Assembly: GCA_051650965.1 (NCBI GenBank)
Contig: JBOFRL010000097.1
Coordinates: 1-64,000 of the forward strand
Reading direction: 5' to 3'
Length of the DNA: 64,000 bases
Origin: Enterovibrio sp051650965
Lineage (GTDB): Bacteria; Pseudomonadota; Gammaproteobacteria; Enterobacterales; Vibrionaceae
The position numbers were made by a program, and so were the translations under genes. Below are positions 27,210 to 36,113 of the stretch, one piece after another; position 1 is the stretch's first letter; the number at the start of each line of letters is the position of its first letter. The notes under the pieces were generated by a model that was given only the letters and a program-made list of their open reading frames with translations, ran no database searches and was not told the DNA's origin.

Positions 27210-28568
27210 TTATGCGCCAAGTGGCTCATCCACCAAGCTTTTGCTTTGCCAACGTTTGCTGCGCCAGCGCCACAGCATCGCCATCGCGCGCACCCACTCG
27301 TCGCAGGCGATAGCAATCCACACGCCAACGAGGCCATGTCCTTGATCAATACCTAAAAAATAGGAGAGCGGCACCGCAATCCCCCACATGGAGATCAGCG
27401 CCATCAGCAAAGGAAAGCGGGCGTCGCCAGCCGCGCGCAGGGCGTTGATCACCACCAAATTAAAGGTGCGGCCGGGCTCTAAGATCAAGCTTATCAAAAA
27501 CAGCTGCGCCACTTGCTCGATGATCTCTGCGTCGTCAGTCATGAGGCCGATGATGTGACGCCCGTTGAGCGCGGCAAACACAGTGATCACCACCGTCACC
27601 ACCACGCCAAGCTTGAGGCTGCGCATCAGCTGGCTGTAGGCGGCGTCAAACTGGCGCGCGCCGACCAGATGGCCGACCACGATCTCGTTGCCAAGGCCGA
27701 TAGAAAAGCCAAACAGCATGATAAATAAGCAGATCTGAAAGAAATAGGATTGGCTGGCGAGCGTTTTGTCGCCAAGCAGCGCCACAAAAGCGGTGATGGT
27801 CATAAACTGCAGCATCCACGCGATATTTTCCCCCGCCGCGGGCAGGCCGATGTGCAGCACTTTTTTGAGCATCGGGCGCTCAATGCGCACAAATTTAGTC
27901 CACGACAAAGTGAGCTGCGTCTTTTTCGCCACCAGCAAACCGAGCAGCACAACGCCTATCAGCCGTCCGGTGATGGTGCTGATAGCCACGCCTTCTACGC
28001 CAAGCTTTGGCAGGCCAAACCAGCCAAACAGCAGCAGCAAATTGCCAGCAAAAGTGATGAGGTTAATGATCAAGGTGACATACATCGCCTCTTTGGTGTG
28101 GCCGTGCGCGCGCAGCGTCGCCGCAAGGCAGAGCGCAGCCGCTTCTGGCAGCAGGCAGATGCCGATAATTTGCAGATAAAGCGTCCCTTCACCAAGCAAA
28201 TGCGCGGGCAGATTCATCAAATCTAAGATCACCGGCGCGCCGCCAATGATGGCCACTGCGGCAAAGAGTCCGACCAACAAATTAAAGCTGATGGCAGTGT
28301 AAGTGACACGCTGCGCGCGCGGCGCATCGCCAGCGCCAAGGTACTGGGTGATCACAACGCTTGTGCCGATACTGACAAAACTAAACAGCGAAATCGCCAG
28401 ATCAAACACTTGGTTGCCAACCGCGAGCGCTGCCACGCTTTGATAAGAGACAAGGCCGATCATAAAAGTGTTGAGCGCGCCGGTTAAAAAGTGCAGCGCA
28501 AGATCGCAAAATAGCGGCCATGTCAGGCTAAACAGCCCTTTTGAGCCAAGTGAGGAAGTGGCTTTCAT
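27210..28568 (-). CDS. MATE family efflux transporter
   Basis: Inner-membrane multidrug and toxic-compound extrusion (MATE) antiporter that exports cationic compounds using a sodium or proton gradient. Twelve hydrophobic segments can be traced in two related halves. The family motifs GLVSYQSVAALAVGNQ and GNEIVVGHLVGA are present. Starting at the ATG at 28568 gives 452 residues, typical for the family; an upstream start would add 16 residues. The substrate cannot be inferred. It diverges from rlmI. Confidence 0.9.
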   Translation of the reverse strand: MKATSSLGSKGLFSLTWPLFCDLALHFLTGALNTFMIGLVSYQSVAALAVGNQVFDLAISLFSFVSIGTSVVITQYLGAGDAPRAQRVTYTAISFNLLVGLFAAVAIIGGAPVILDLMNLPAHLLGEGTLYLQIIGICLLPEAAALCLAATLRAHGHTKEAMYVTLIINLITFAGNLLLLFGWFGLPKLGVEGVAISTITGRLIGVVLLGLLVAKKTQLTLSWTKFVRIERPMLKKVLHIGLPAAGENIAWMLQFMTITAFVALLGDKTLASQSYFFQICLFIMLFGFSIGLGNEIVVGHLVGARQFDAAYSQLMRSLKLGVVVTVVITVFAALNGRHIIGLMTDDAEIIEQVAQLFLISLILEPGRTFNLVVINALRAAGDARFPLLMALISMWGIAVPLSYFLGIDQGHGLVGVWIAIACDEWVRAMAMLWRWRSKRWQSKSLVDEPLGA

Positions 28569-28760
28569 CGTAAACCTAAAAGTTAAAAAAGTGTTATTTA
28601 ACTTTATGTTATACATGCTTTCAAGTTTTGCTTGGTGAGAAAAACAAGGCTGCGACGGCTGTGCTTATGTATGGTGAAAAGCATTCGCTAAGACGTTTTG
28701 CGCGTTGAGTTTTATGGCGCACGCACATAGAATGCATGCACTTTTGCGACAAGGGCAATT

Positions 28761-29957
28761 ATGATGAATGCAAGTGTATATCTGGCGAAGGGGCGAGAGA
28801 AGTCGCTGCTGCGCCGGCATCCGTGGATTTTTTCTAAGGCGATAGCGCGCGTTGTCGGCAAGCCTGTGAGCGGAGAAAGTGTAGAAGTTTTTAGCCACGA
28901 AGGTGCGTGGCTGGCGCGCGCGGCGTGGTCGGAAACGTCGCAGATCCGTGCGCGCGTGTGGACTTTTGCGCAAGATGAAGCGGTTGACGCTGACTTTTTT
29001 GTGCGCCGCCTACAATACGCGGCGGCCGCGCGTGCTGAGCTGCCAAGCTTGCAAAATTGCACCGGTTTTCGCTTGTGCGCCGCCGAATCCGACGGTTTGC
29101 CAGGCCTCGTCATTGACAGCTACGCCAATTATTTGGTTTGCCAATTTTTAAGCGCTGGCGCGCACTATCAGCGCGAGCTGATCATTGCTGCACTTCGCCA
29201 GCTTTTCCCTGAGCAAGCCATTTATGAGCGCTCTGATGTTGCTGTACGTAAAAAGGAAGGACTAGATGAAACGACGGGTGTTATTGCTGGGGAGGCGCCG
29301 CCTGCGCAGGTTTGTATTACTGAAAACGACGGAGTAAAAATCTTAGTCGACATTGCGCACGGACATAAAACCGGTTTTTATCTGGATCAACGCGACAATC
29401 GGCGCATTGCGGCAAATTATGTGCGCGGCAAACGCGTACTGAACTGCTTTTGCTACACCGGCGGCTTTGGCGTGTATGCGCTCAAGGGCGGCGCGCGCGA
29501 GGTGATCAATGTCGATTTGTCACAGCCAGCGCTTGATATCGCTAAGCAAAACGTGGAGTTAAATGGCCTTGATCTTAGCAAGGCACAATTTATTCGCCAC
29601 GACGTGTTTAAACTGCTGCGCCAATATCAGGCCAGCGGCGAAAAGTTTGACGTGATTGTGCTTGACCCGCCTAAGTTTGCAGAAAGCAAAGCGCAGGTGC
29701 CAGGGGCTTGCCGCGGCTACAAAGATATCAACCGCTTAGCGTTTGAGCTGCTCGCGCCAGGTGGCAGACTGCTGACGTTTTCTTGCTCGGGACTGATGGA
29801 GCCAAGTCTGTTTCAAAAAATCGTGGCAGACGCTGCGCTTGATGCTGGGCGCGACGCGCAGATCATCGAGCAGCTGGCGCAGGCAAGCGATCACGTGGTA
29901 GCAACGTTTTACCCTGAAGGCTTGTATTTAAAAGGGTTAGTGGTGCAGGTGCGTTGA
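28761..29957 (+). CDS. rlmI: 23S rRNA m5C1962 methyltransferase
   Basis: SAM-dependent enzyme that methylates C1962 of 23S rRNA. The N-terminal PUA domain begins LAKGREKSLLRRHPWIF. The middle domain is followed by a Rossmann methyltransferase with LNCFCYTGGFGVYA as the SAM loop and VLDPPKF as the catalytic motif. TFSCSG supplies the second conserved cysteine. The length is 398 residues (E. coli 396). ATG codons at 28761 and 28764 are both possible. In E. coli rlmI is next to acyP, tusE and yccA; here those three genes are 25 kb away. Confidence 0.95.
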   Translation: MMNASVYLAKGREKSLLRRHPWIFSKAIARVVGKPVSGESVEVFSHEGAWLARAAWSETSQIRARVWTFAQDEAVDADFFVRRLQYAAAARAELPSLQNCTGFRLCAAESDGLPGLVIDSYANYLVCQFLSAGAHYQRELIIAALRQLFPEQAIYERSDVAVRKKEGLDETTGVIAGEAPPAQVCITENDGVKILVDIAHGHKTGFYLDQRDNRRIAANYVRGKRVLNCFCYTGGFGVYALKGGAREVINVDLSQPALDIAKQNVELNGLDLSKAQFIRHDVFKLLRQYQASGEKFDVIVLDPPKFAESKAQVPGACRGYKDINRLAFELLAPGGRLLTFSCSGLMEPSLFQKIVADAALDAGRDAQIIEQLAQASDHVVATFYPEGLYLKGLVVQVR

Positions 29958-29980
29958 TCTCGCCTTGCCAATTCCTTAAG

Positions 29981-30010
29981 AAAAAAGCTCATCATTGATG
30001 AGCTTTTGTT
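29981..30010. terminator. Bidirectional intrinsic terminator
   Basis: AAAAGCTCATC (29983-29993) pairs with GATGAGCTTTT (29997-30007) over ATT. It separates convergent rlmI and speA. Confidence 0.85.
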
Positions 30011-30041
30011 TTTATTAACCTTGCGCGGTTAAGCTTTTTGT

Positions 30042-31934
30042 TTAGTTTTCTTCAAGATAGGTGTAGCCGTTGATCCCAGACTCAAGCTCGGCCAAAAACT
30101 GCAGCTGCAGCTGCGGCTCGATGTTGCTCGCCTGCATTTGCACTTTGTAGCGCGCCAGCAGCTCTTTAGGATCAAAGCGCACGTATTCAAGCATATCGGC
30201 AACGGTGTCGCCCTCGCCAAGCTGCTTCCAGCTGATCTCGCCATCTTTGATCAGCACTTCAACACTCGCGGTATCGCCAAACAGGTTGTGCATATTGCCG
30301 AGCGTCTCTTGATAGGCGCCAACTAAGAAAAAGCCGATCAGCGGCGGATCTTCTGGGTCGTAAGGGGCAAGCGGCATGGTGCTTGCGATCCCGTCGCCAT
30401 CGATGTAGCTTTCAATTGCGCCATCGGAGTCGCAAGTGATGTCGAGCAGCACGGCGCGGCGCGTTGGCGGCTCGTGCAGGCGCTCAAGCGGCAACACAGG
30501 GAAAAGCTGATTGATCCCCCACGCATCCGGCAAGGATTGGAACAGCGAGAAATTGAGATACAGCTTATCGGCCAAACGCTCTTGCAATTCGTCGATGATC
30601 ACGCGCTGCGCGCGGTGGTTAGGGTTGAGCTGCTCGCTGATCTTTAAGCACAAAGCCAGATGCAGCTGCTCGGCATACGCGCGCTGCTTAAGATCTAACA
30701 GGCCGACGGTGTACTGGGTGTGCACTTCCGCTAAATCAAACTGACTTTCGTGCAGCCAAGCGCGCAGCGAATATTTCTCGGTCGGATGGCACAATTCCTG
30801 CCACGTTTCCCACATGCTGTGCAAAATGCGCGGTGCGTCGGGGCTTGGCGGCGGCGGGTTGCTTGGCTCGTAGCGCTCAACGCCGATAACGTTGGTTACC
30901 AAAACGGCGTGGTGCGCGGTGGTGGCGCGGCCCGATTCGCTGATGATGAGCGGGTGCGGCAGATTGTGCTCGCGGCACGCTTGGCCGATCCCCCAAACAA
31001 CAGTGGAGGCGTATTCGCTGAGGCTGTAGTTGACTGAGCAGTCCGACTGGGTGTGGTTGCCGTCGTAGTCGATGCCAAGGCCGCCGCCGACATCAAAGCA
31101 GCTGATCTGCACGCCAAGTTTGTGCAGCTCGACATAAAAGCGCGCACTTTCACGCACGCCGGTGGCGATGTCGCGAATATTGCTCAGCTGCGAGCCAAGG
31201 TGAAAATGCAGCAGCTGCAGGCTGTCGAGGCTGTCAACGGCGCGCAGCTCATCCACCAGCTGCAACACTTGCTCCGCTGAAAGGCCAAATTTGGACTTTT
31301 CACCGCCCGAGGACTGCCATTTGCCACTCCCTTGCGAGGCCAGACGCGCGCGCACGCCAAGGCGCGGTTTGACATTAAGCAGACGCGCTTCTTCCAAAAC
31401 GATGGCAATTTCTGAAAGCTTTTCAATCACTAAATAAACTTTGTGACCGAGCTTTTCCCCGATCAGCGCGGTGCGAATGTATTCGCGATCCTTGTAGCCG
31501 TTGCAGACAATCAGACTTTGCGCTTGATTGGCGTAGCCGAGCACCGTCATCAGCTCAGCTTTTGAGCCAGCCTCAAGCCCGAGCGGCTGCCCTGCTTGCA
31601 AGAGCGATTCGACAACGCGGCGCTGCTGGTTCACTTTGATTGGATAAACAAGCATGTACTTGTTTTCATAGCCAAAATTTTCACAGGCGCTGGCGAAGGC
31701 GTTGTTGATCAGGCTTAAGCGGTGCTGCAAAATTTGAGAAAAACTAAACAAAATCGGCATTTGCGTGCCTTGAGCTTGGATCTCGCGCGCAAGCTTAGCC
31801 AGATTGATCTGCGTAGGCCGCTGCGGATCAGGGCAGACTGTCACATCGCCATTAGCGTCAACATCAAAATAGCCAACGCCCCATTGCGCGACATTGTAGG
31901 TATTTAAAGCTTGCGGGATAGCGGAAGCCGACAT
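30042..31934 (-). CDS. speA: Biosynthetic arginine decarboxylase
   Basis: PLP-dependent enzyme that converts arginine to agmatine, the first step of the alternative route to putrescine and polyamines. It has an alanine-racemase-fold N-terminal barrel with the cofactor lysine at residue 100 (YPIKVNQ). Further motifs are FHLGSQLSNI, FDVGGGLGIDYDG and SESGRA, then the C-terminal beta domain with ITCDSDG. The length is 630, slightly shorter than E. coli SpeA (658), mainly at the N-terminus. A GAAGGA ribosome site precedes the ATG. The agmatinase gene speB, often adjacent, is not here. Confidence 0.96.
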   Translation of the reverse strand: MSASAIPQALNTYNVAQWGVGYFDVDANGDVTVCPDPQRPTQINLAKLAREIQAQGTQMPILFSFSQILQHRLSLINNAFASACENFGYENKYMLVYPIKVNQQRRVVESLLQAGQPLGLEAGSKAELMTVLGYANQAQSLIVCNGYKDREYIRTALIGEKLGHKVYLVIEKLSEIAIVLEEARLLNVKPRLGVRARLASQGSGKWQSSGGEKSKFGLSAEQVLQLVDELRAVDSLDSLQLLHFHLGSQLSNIRDIATGVRESARFYVELHKLGVQISCFDVGGGLGIDYDGNHTQSDCSVNYSLSEYASTVVWGIGQACREHNLPHPLIISESGRATTAHHAVLVTNVIGVERYEPSNPPPPSPDAPRILHSMWETWQELCHPTEKYSLRAWLHESQFDLAEVHTQYTVGLLDLKQRAYAEQLHLALCLKISEQLNPNHRAQRVIIDELQERLADKLYLNFSLFQSLPDAWGINQLFPVLPLERLHEPPTRRAVLLDITCDSDGAIESYIDGDGIASTMPLAPYDPEDPPLIGFFLVGAYQETLGNMHNLFGDTASVEVLIKDGEISWKQLGEGDTVADMLEYVRFDPKELLARYKVQMQASNIEPQLQLQFLAELESGINGYTYLEEN

Positions 31935-32224
31935 GGTATTTTTCCTTCTTGTGATAGCGCTAGTAGTCAGGCAACGATGAGAATTTGGGCATAATTTACT
32001 TTAAGTTGAACTATTTTTGCACGCGAAACTATTTACAGCTAGCAACAAAATAGAAGTTTAGCCATGTAGTTGTGGCGAAAATTGCTTTATGCTGCGCAAA
32101 GGTTGCCCGTTAACCAGAAAGTGCCAGATCTTTTGTGAAAAATGTTGCATTATTTAGCTGCGTGAAATTTCATTTTTGTGTTGTGTCCAGTTATGCTTGA
32201 AGTAACCCACATGAGGAATATCGT

Positions 32225-32485
32225 ATGGCAAAAATTATTCATCAGACAGACCAGCAACAATTTATCTGTGTTGAAGAGGGGTTAGAGGCGAAGCTGCGTT
32301 ACCGTCAGCTGGACGAAACGACCATTGACGCGTTTAGCACTTTTGTGCCGCCCGAGCTGCGCTCGCAAGGCATAGCGGATCAGCTGGCCAGCGCGCTGTT
32401 TGAGTGGTGCAATCAGCAAGGCTATCGCATTTACCCAAGCTGTCGTTATATCGAAAAATGGTTGCAGCGCAACTCTAACCGCTAG
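32225..32485 (+). CDS. YjdJ-type GNAT family N-acetyltransferase
   Basis: Short (86-residue) acetyltransferase-fold protein of the YjdJ/NATD1 group. The acetyl-CoA-binding region is visible as FVPPELRSQGIADQLASALFEWC near residues 38-60, with the R-x-x-G-I/L-A pattern of GNAT motif A. The C-terminal segment YPSCRYIEKWLQRN is typical of this subgroup. A GAGGAATA ribosome site precedes the ATG. The substrate is unknown. It is followed by its own terminator. Confidence 0.88.
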   Translation: MAKIIHQTDQQQFICVEEGLEAKLRYRQLDETTIDAFSTFVPPELRSQGIADQLASALFEWCNQQGYRIYPSCRYIEKWLQRNSNR

Positions 32486-32519
32486 CGTTTTACCTTCCTT
32501 TTGCCTTTTCCTTTTGCAT

Positions 32520-32543
32520 AGCGCCGCTTGTGGCGCTTTTTTT
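32520..32543 (+). terminator. Intrinsic terminator
   Basis: AGCGCC (32520-32525) pairs with GGCGCT (32532-32537), followed by a T-run. It ends the GNAT transcript before the gal control region. Confidence 0.8.
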
Positions 32544-32627
32544 ATACGGCGATGCGCTTTTTTTTGTAACGGCTCTCTCCTTTTAATAAAATTTTCCGCG
32601 TACAAAGAAAACCAGCTTGAAACTCAC

Positions 32628-32643
32628 TTGTAAACGTTTACAC
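32628..32643. promoter_or_regulatory. GalR/GalS-type operator
   Basis: TTGTAAACGTTTACAC contains a perfect 14-bp palindrome centred on CG. It matches the E. coli GalR/GalS operator pattern (GTGNAANCGNTTNCAC) at all but the first base. It lies about 100 bases before the galE start, which supports control of the galETKM operon by a LacI-family galactose repressor encoded elsewhere. Confidence 0.7.
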
Positions 32644-32644
32644 T

Positions 32645-32660
32645 TGTGGTGTAGATCACG
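32645..32660. promoter_or_regulatory. CRP-like site upstream of galE
   Basis: TGTGGTGTAGATCACG matches the CRP consensus TGTGA-N6-TCACA in 8 of 10 conserved bases. It abuts the GalR-type operator, so catabolite activation and galactose repression probably act at the same promoter. A second small palindrome, CGGAA-CA-TTCCG, overlaps its right edge at 32659-32670. Confidence 0.6.
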
Positions 32661-32739
32661 GAACATTCCGTCTCGCTCTTGGTAAACTAACCCAAAGTCT
32701 GCAATAGACGCTCTTATTTGCAACGGTTAAGGATTGAAA

Positions 32740-33753
32740 ATGAAAGTATTAGTAACTGGCGGAATGGGCTACATCGGCAGCCACACGTGCTTGCAGATGA
32801 TTGCCGCGGGCATTGAACCTATCATCATTGATAATTTGAGCAATGCAAAGCCTGAAGTATTGGCGCGCATTGAAGCGCTGTGCGGCAAAAAGCCGGCCTT
32901 TTACCAAGGCGACATTCGCGATGAAGCGTTTTTGGATTCTGTTTTTGCACAAGAAAAAGAGTGCCGCGCGGTGATCCACTTTGCCGGCCTTAAAGCGGTT
33001 GGTGAGTCGGTAAGCAAACCGCTTGAATATTATGACAATAACGTCAACGGCTCGCTGGTGCTGGCGCGCTGCATGCAAAAAGCTGGCGTAAAAACGCTCA
33101 TTTTTAGTTCATCAGCGACAGTGTACGGCGACCCAAAACAGGTGCCTATCACCGAAGAGTCGCCAACTGGCGGCACAACCAACCCTTACGGTACCAGCAA
33201 ATTGATGGTCGAGCAGTGTCTGACTGATCTGGTGACGGCCGACCCAAGCTGGAGCGTGACCTTGCTGCGCTACTTTAACCCTGTCGGCGCGCATCCGTCC
33301 GGCACCATGGGGGAAGACCCAAAAGGGATCCCCAACAATTTAATGCCGTTTATCGCTCAAGTGGCGGTGGGGCGACGCAAAGAGCTTTCTGTGTACGGCG
33401 ACGACTACCCGACGCCTGACGGCACTGGCGTGCGCGATTATATCCACGTGATGGATCTTGCCGATGGCCATATCGCCGCCTTGCAAAAAATGAGCGATGT
33501 CAAAGGGTTACACGTATTTAACCTTGGCACGGGCAAAGGCAGCAGCGTGCTTGAGATGGTCAAAGCTTTCAGCGACGCATGTGGCAAGCCGGTTCCGTAT
33601 CAGATCTGCGCGCGCCGCAGCGGCGATATTGCGCAGTGCTGGGCAAGCACTGACAAAGCGCAGCGCGTTTTGGGCTGGAAAGCGCAGCGCACCATCAGCG
33701 AAATGACGCAGGACACTTGGCGCTGGCAATCAAAGAACCCAGAAGGTTACTGA
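32740..33753 (+). CDS. galE: UDP-glucose 4-epimerase
   Basis: NAD-dependent epimerase that interconverts UDP-galactose and UDP-glucose in the Leloir pathway and for surface polysaccharide synthesis. The Rossmann motif GGMGYIGSH is at residues 7-15. The catalytic region has SSSATVYG and the YxxxK motif (YGTSK). It has 337 residues (E. coli 338). I chose the ATG at 32740 with AAGGA upstream over an in-frame TTG six bases earlier. First gene of the galETKM operon. Confidence 0.97.
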   Translation: MKVLVTGGMGYIGSHTCLQMIAAGIEPIIIDNLSNAKPEVLARIEALCGKKPAFYQGDIRDEAFLDSVFAQEKECRAVIHFAGLKAVGESVSKPLEYYDNNVNGSLVLARCMQKAGVKTLIFSSSATVYGDPKQVPITEESPTGGTTNPYGTSKLMVEQCLTDLVTADPSWSVTLLRYFNPVGAHPSGTMGEDPKGIPNNLMPFIAQVAVGRRKELSVYGDDYPTPDGTGVRDYIHVMDLADGHIAALQKMSDVKGLHVFNLGTGKGSSVLEMVKAFSDACGKPVPYQICARRSGDIAQCWASTDKAQRVLGWKAQRTISEMTQDTWRWQSKNPEGY

Positions 33754-33831
33754 AATAGTGTGTTTTGATTGCAACCCATTGCTTTACAAATCAATTTTTA
33801 AATTTTAATTATTAGTCATAAGAGACGACGC

Positions 33832-34905
33832 ATGCCACAGTTTGCATTTGATCCGACAGAACATCCGCACCGCCGCTATAACCCATTGACTGGGCAGTGG
33901 ATTTTGGTTTCTCCGCACCGAGCCAAGCGTCCGTGGAGTGGCCAAGCCGAGCCTGCTGAAACGAAAAGCTTGCCAAGCTACGAAGCAGAATGCTTTTTGT
34001 GCCCGCGCAACACGCGTGTATCTGGTGATGTAAACCCTGATTATTCAGGTACTTATGTCTTTACCAACGATTTTGCCGCGCTCACGGTGGAAACGCCTGA
34101 TGCGCCGCGCAGTGACAGCGCGCTGTTTAAAACGCAAGCCGCGCGTGGCTTAAGCCGTGTGATCTGTTTTTCGCCTGATCACAGCCAGACTTTGCCGCAG
34201 CTAAAGCTTGCGCAAATTCGCGGCGTGATCGACACCTGGAATGAACAAATTAATGAGCTCGGGCAGCAGTACCCTTGGGTTCAGGTGTTTGAAAATAAAG
34301 GCGAAATGATGGGCTGCTCGCAGCCGCATCCGCACGGGCAAATTTGGGCTAACAGTTTTTTGCCCAACGAAATTGAGCGCAAAGACAAAAATTTACTTGA
34401 GTATTATCAAAAGCATGGCAGCAATTTGCTGGTCGACTACGCAGCCGCTGAGCTTAAAGATGGCAGCCGCATCGTGGTTGAAACGCCGCACTGGCTGGCC
34501 GTTGTTCCTTACTGGGCGGCGTGGCCGTTTGAAACTATGCTGCTGCCAAAACGCCATGTGCGCCGCATGGACGAGCTGACACAAGAGGAGCGCGACTGCC
34601 TCGCGGTGGCGCTTAAAAAGCTCACTAGCCGCTATGACAACCTTTTCCAGTGCGCCTTCCCGTATTCGATGGGCTGGCATTATGCGCCATTTTTTGCCGC
34701 GCAAGGAAGAGAGCACGCTGGCCGCAATATCGACCATTGGCAGCTGCACGCGCTCTTTTATCCGCCGCTACTGCGCAGCGCGACTATCCGCAAATTTATG
34801 GTTGGCTTTGAAATGCTGGCAGAAAGTCAGCGCGATCTCACCGCTGAGCAAGCCGCTGCAAGGCTGCGCGAAGTGAGTGATGTGCACTATAAAGAAGCCA
34901 AGTAA
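33832..34905 (+). CDS. galT: Galactose-1-phosphate uridylyltransferase
   Basis: Transfers UMP from UDP-glucose to galactose-1-phosphate, giving UDP-galactose and glucose-1-phosphate. The HIT-type active site HPHGQIW has the nucleophilic histidine at residue 168 and the preceding histidine at 166, at the position known in E. coli GalT. The N-terminal RRYNPLTGQWILVSPHRAKRP and zinc-site region CFLCP are present. It has 357 residues (E. coli 348). Second gene of the operon, 78 bases after galE. Confidence 0.97.
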   Translation: MPQFAFDPTEHPHRRYNPLTGQWILVSPHRAKRPWSGQAEPAETKSLPSYEAECFLCPRNTRVSGDVNPDYSGTYVFTNDFAALTVETPDAPRSDSALFKTQAARGLSRVICFSPDHSQTLPQLKLAQIRGVIDTWNEQINELGQQYPWVQVFENKGEMMGCSQPHPHGQIWANSFLPNEIERKDKNLLEYYQKHGSNLLVDYAAAELKDGSRIVVETPHWLAVVPYWAAWPFETMLLPKRHVRRMDELTQEERDCLAVALKKLTSRYDNLFQCAFPYSMGWHYAPFFAAQGREHAGRNIDHWQLHALFYPPLLRSATIRKFMVGFEMLAESQRDLTAEQAAARLREVSDVHYKEAK

Positions 34906-34946
34906 CAGCTTATTTTTTTGATTTAATTAATTTTTTGGAAAAAGCC

Positions 34947-36113
34947 ATGACCCATTTAAGCCAAAGTGTAAAAACAGTATTTATTGAGCAGCTCGGTTAC
35001 ATGCCAAGCCACATTTTGCAAGCGCCAGGGCGCGTCAACTTGATCGGTGAACACACTGATTATAATGACGGTTTTGTTCTGCCTTGCGCGATTGATTACA
35101 TGACTGTGGTTGCAGCGGCGAAGCGCTCTGACAACGTGGTGCGCGTTGTTGCGGTTGATTACAACAATGCGCAAGATGAGTTTTCGCTTGATGAAAAAAT
35201 CACTTTCGTTGCAGCGCAAGACAAAATGTGGGCCAACTACATTCGCGGCGTGGTGAGCGTGCTGCAGGCAAATGGCGCCCGTTTGAGCGGCGTTGATTTG
35301 GTGGTGAGCGGTAACGTGCCGCAGGGCGCGGGGCTTAGCTCGTCGGCGGCGCTTGAAGTTGTGATCGGTCAAACCTTTAACACCTTGTGCAACCTTGGTT
35401 TGTCGCAGGCGAAGATTGCATTGATCGGCCAGCAGGCGGAAAACGAGTTTGTCGGCTGCAACTGCGGCATTATGGATCAGATGATTTCGGCGGTAGCCAA
35501 AGAGAGCCACGCTATGCTGCTTGATTGCCGCTCGCTGGAAACCACGCTGGTGAGCATGCCGCAAAATATGGCGGTGATGATCATTAACTCCAACAAAAAG
35601 CGCGGCCTTGTCGACAGCGAATACAACACGCGCCGTCAGCAGTGCGAAACCGCGGCGAAAGCCTTTGGCGTCAAAGCGTTGCGCGATGTGACTTTGGCTG
35701 AGTTTACGCAAAAGCAAAACCTGCTTGATGCAACGGTCGCAAAGCGCGCGCGCCATGTGATCACCGAAAATGAGCGTACACTGGCTGCGGCAGACGCGCT
35801 GCGCGGCGGCGATCTGGCGGCAATGGGGCAGCTGATGGCGCAATCTCACGCGTCCATGCGCGATGATTTTGCTATCACCGTCAGTGAAATTGACACGTTG
35901 GTGGAGATAGTCAAATCCGTGATCGGCGAGCAAGGCGGCGTGCGCATGACGGGCGGCGGCTTTGGCGGCTGCGTGGTGGCGCTGATGCCACCTGCGCTGG
36001 TTGAGCCAGTGAAAGCGGCGATTGCGCAGCAATATCAGGCAAAGACCGGTCTAAAAGAGACCATCTACGTCTGCAAAGCGCAAAATGGCGCCGGTGTGTT
36101 GGAGCTCTTGTAA
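34947..36113 (+). CDS. galK: Galactokinase
   Basis: GHMP-superfamily kinase that phosphorylates galactose to galactose-1-phosphate. The galactokinase signature GRVNLIGEHTDYNDG lies near residues 28-42. The ATP-binding loop PQGAGLSSSAALE is near 120, and the third GHMP motif RMTGGGFGGCVVAL is near the C-terminus. Starting at the ATG at 34947 (GGAAAAAG upstream) gives 388 residues (E. coli 382); a TTG 12 bases earlier is unlikely. Its stop overlaps the galM ATG by one base. Confidence 0.97.
   Translation: MTHLSQSVKTVFIEQLGYMPSHILQAPGRVNLIGEHTDYNDGFVLPCAIDYMTVVAAAKRSDNVVRVVAVDYNNAQDEFSLDEKITFVAAQDKMWANYIRGVVSVLQANGARLSGVDLVVSGNVPQGAGLSSSAALEVVIGQTFNTLCNLGLSQAKIALIGQQAENEFVGCNCGIMDQMISAVAKESHAMLLDCRSLETTLVSMPQNMAVMIINSNKKRGLVDSEYNTRRQQCETAAKAFGVKALRDVTLAEFTQKQNLLDATVAKRARHVITENERTLAAADALRGGDLAAMGQLMAQSHASMRDDFAITVSEIDTLVEIVKSVIGEQGGVRMTGGGFGGCVVALMPPALVEPVKAAIAQQYQAKTGLKETIYVCKAQNGAGVLELL

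Noticed and set aside
34956..36032. A long open frame (358 codons) on the minus strand, antisense to galK
   Set aside because: It is exceptionally rich in His, Arg and Ala, has no ribosome site, and is the expected by-product of codon bias in galK, whose protein is fully conserved.
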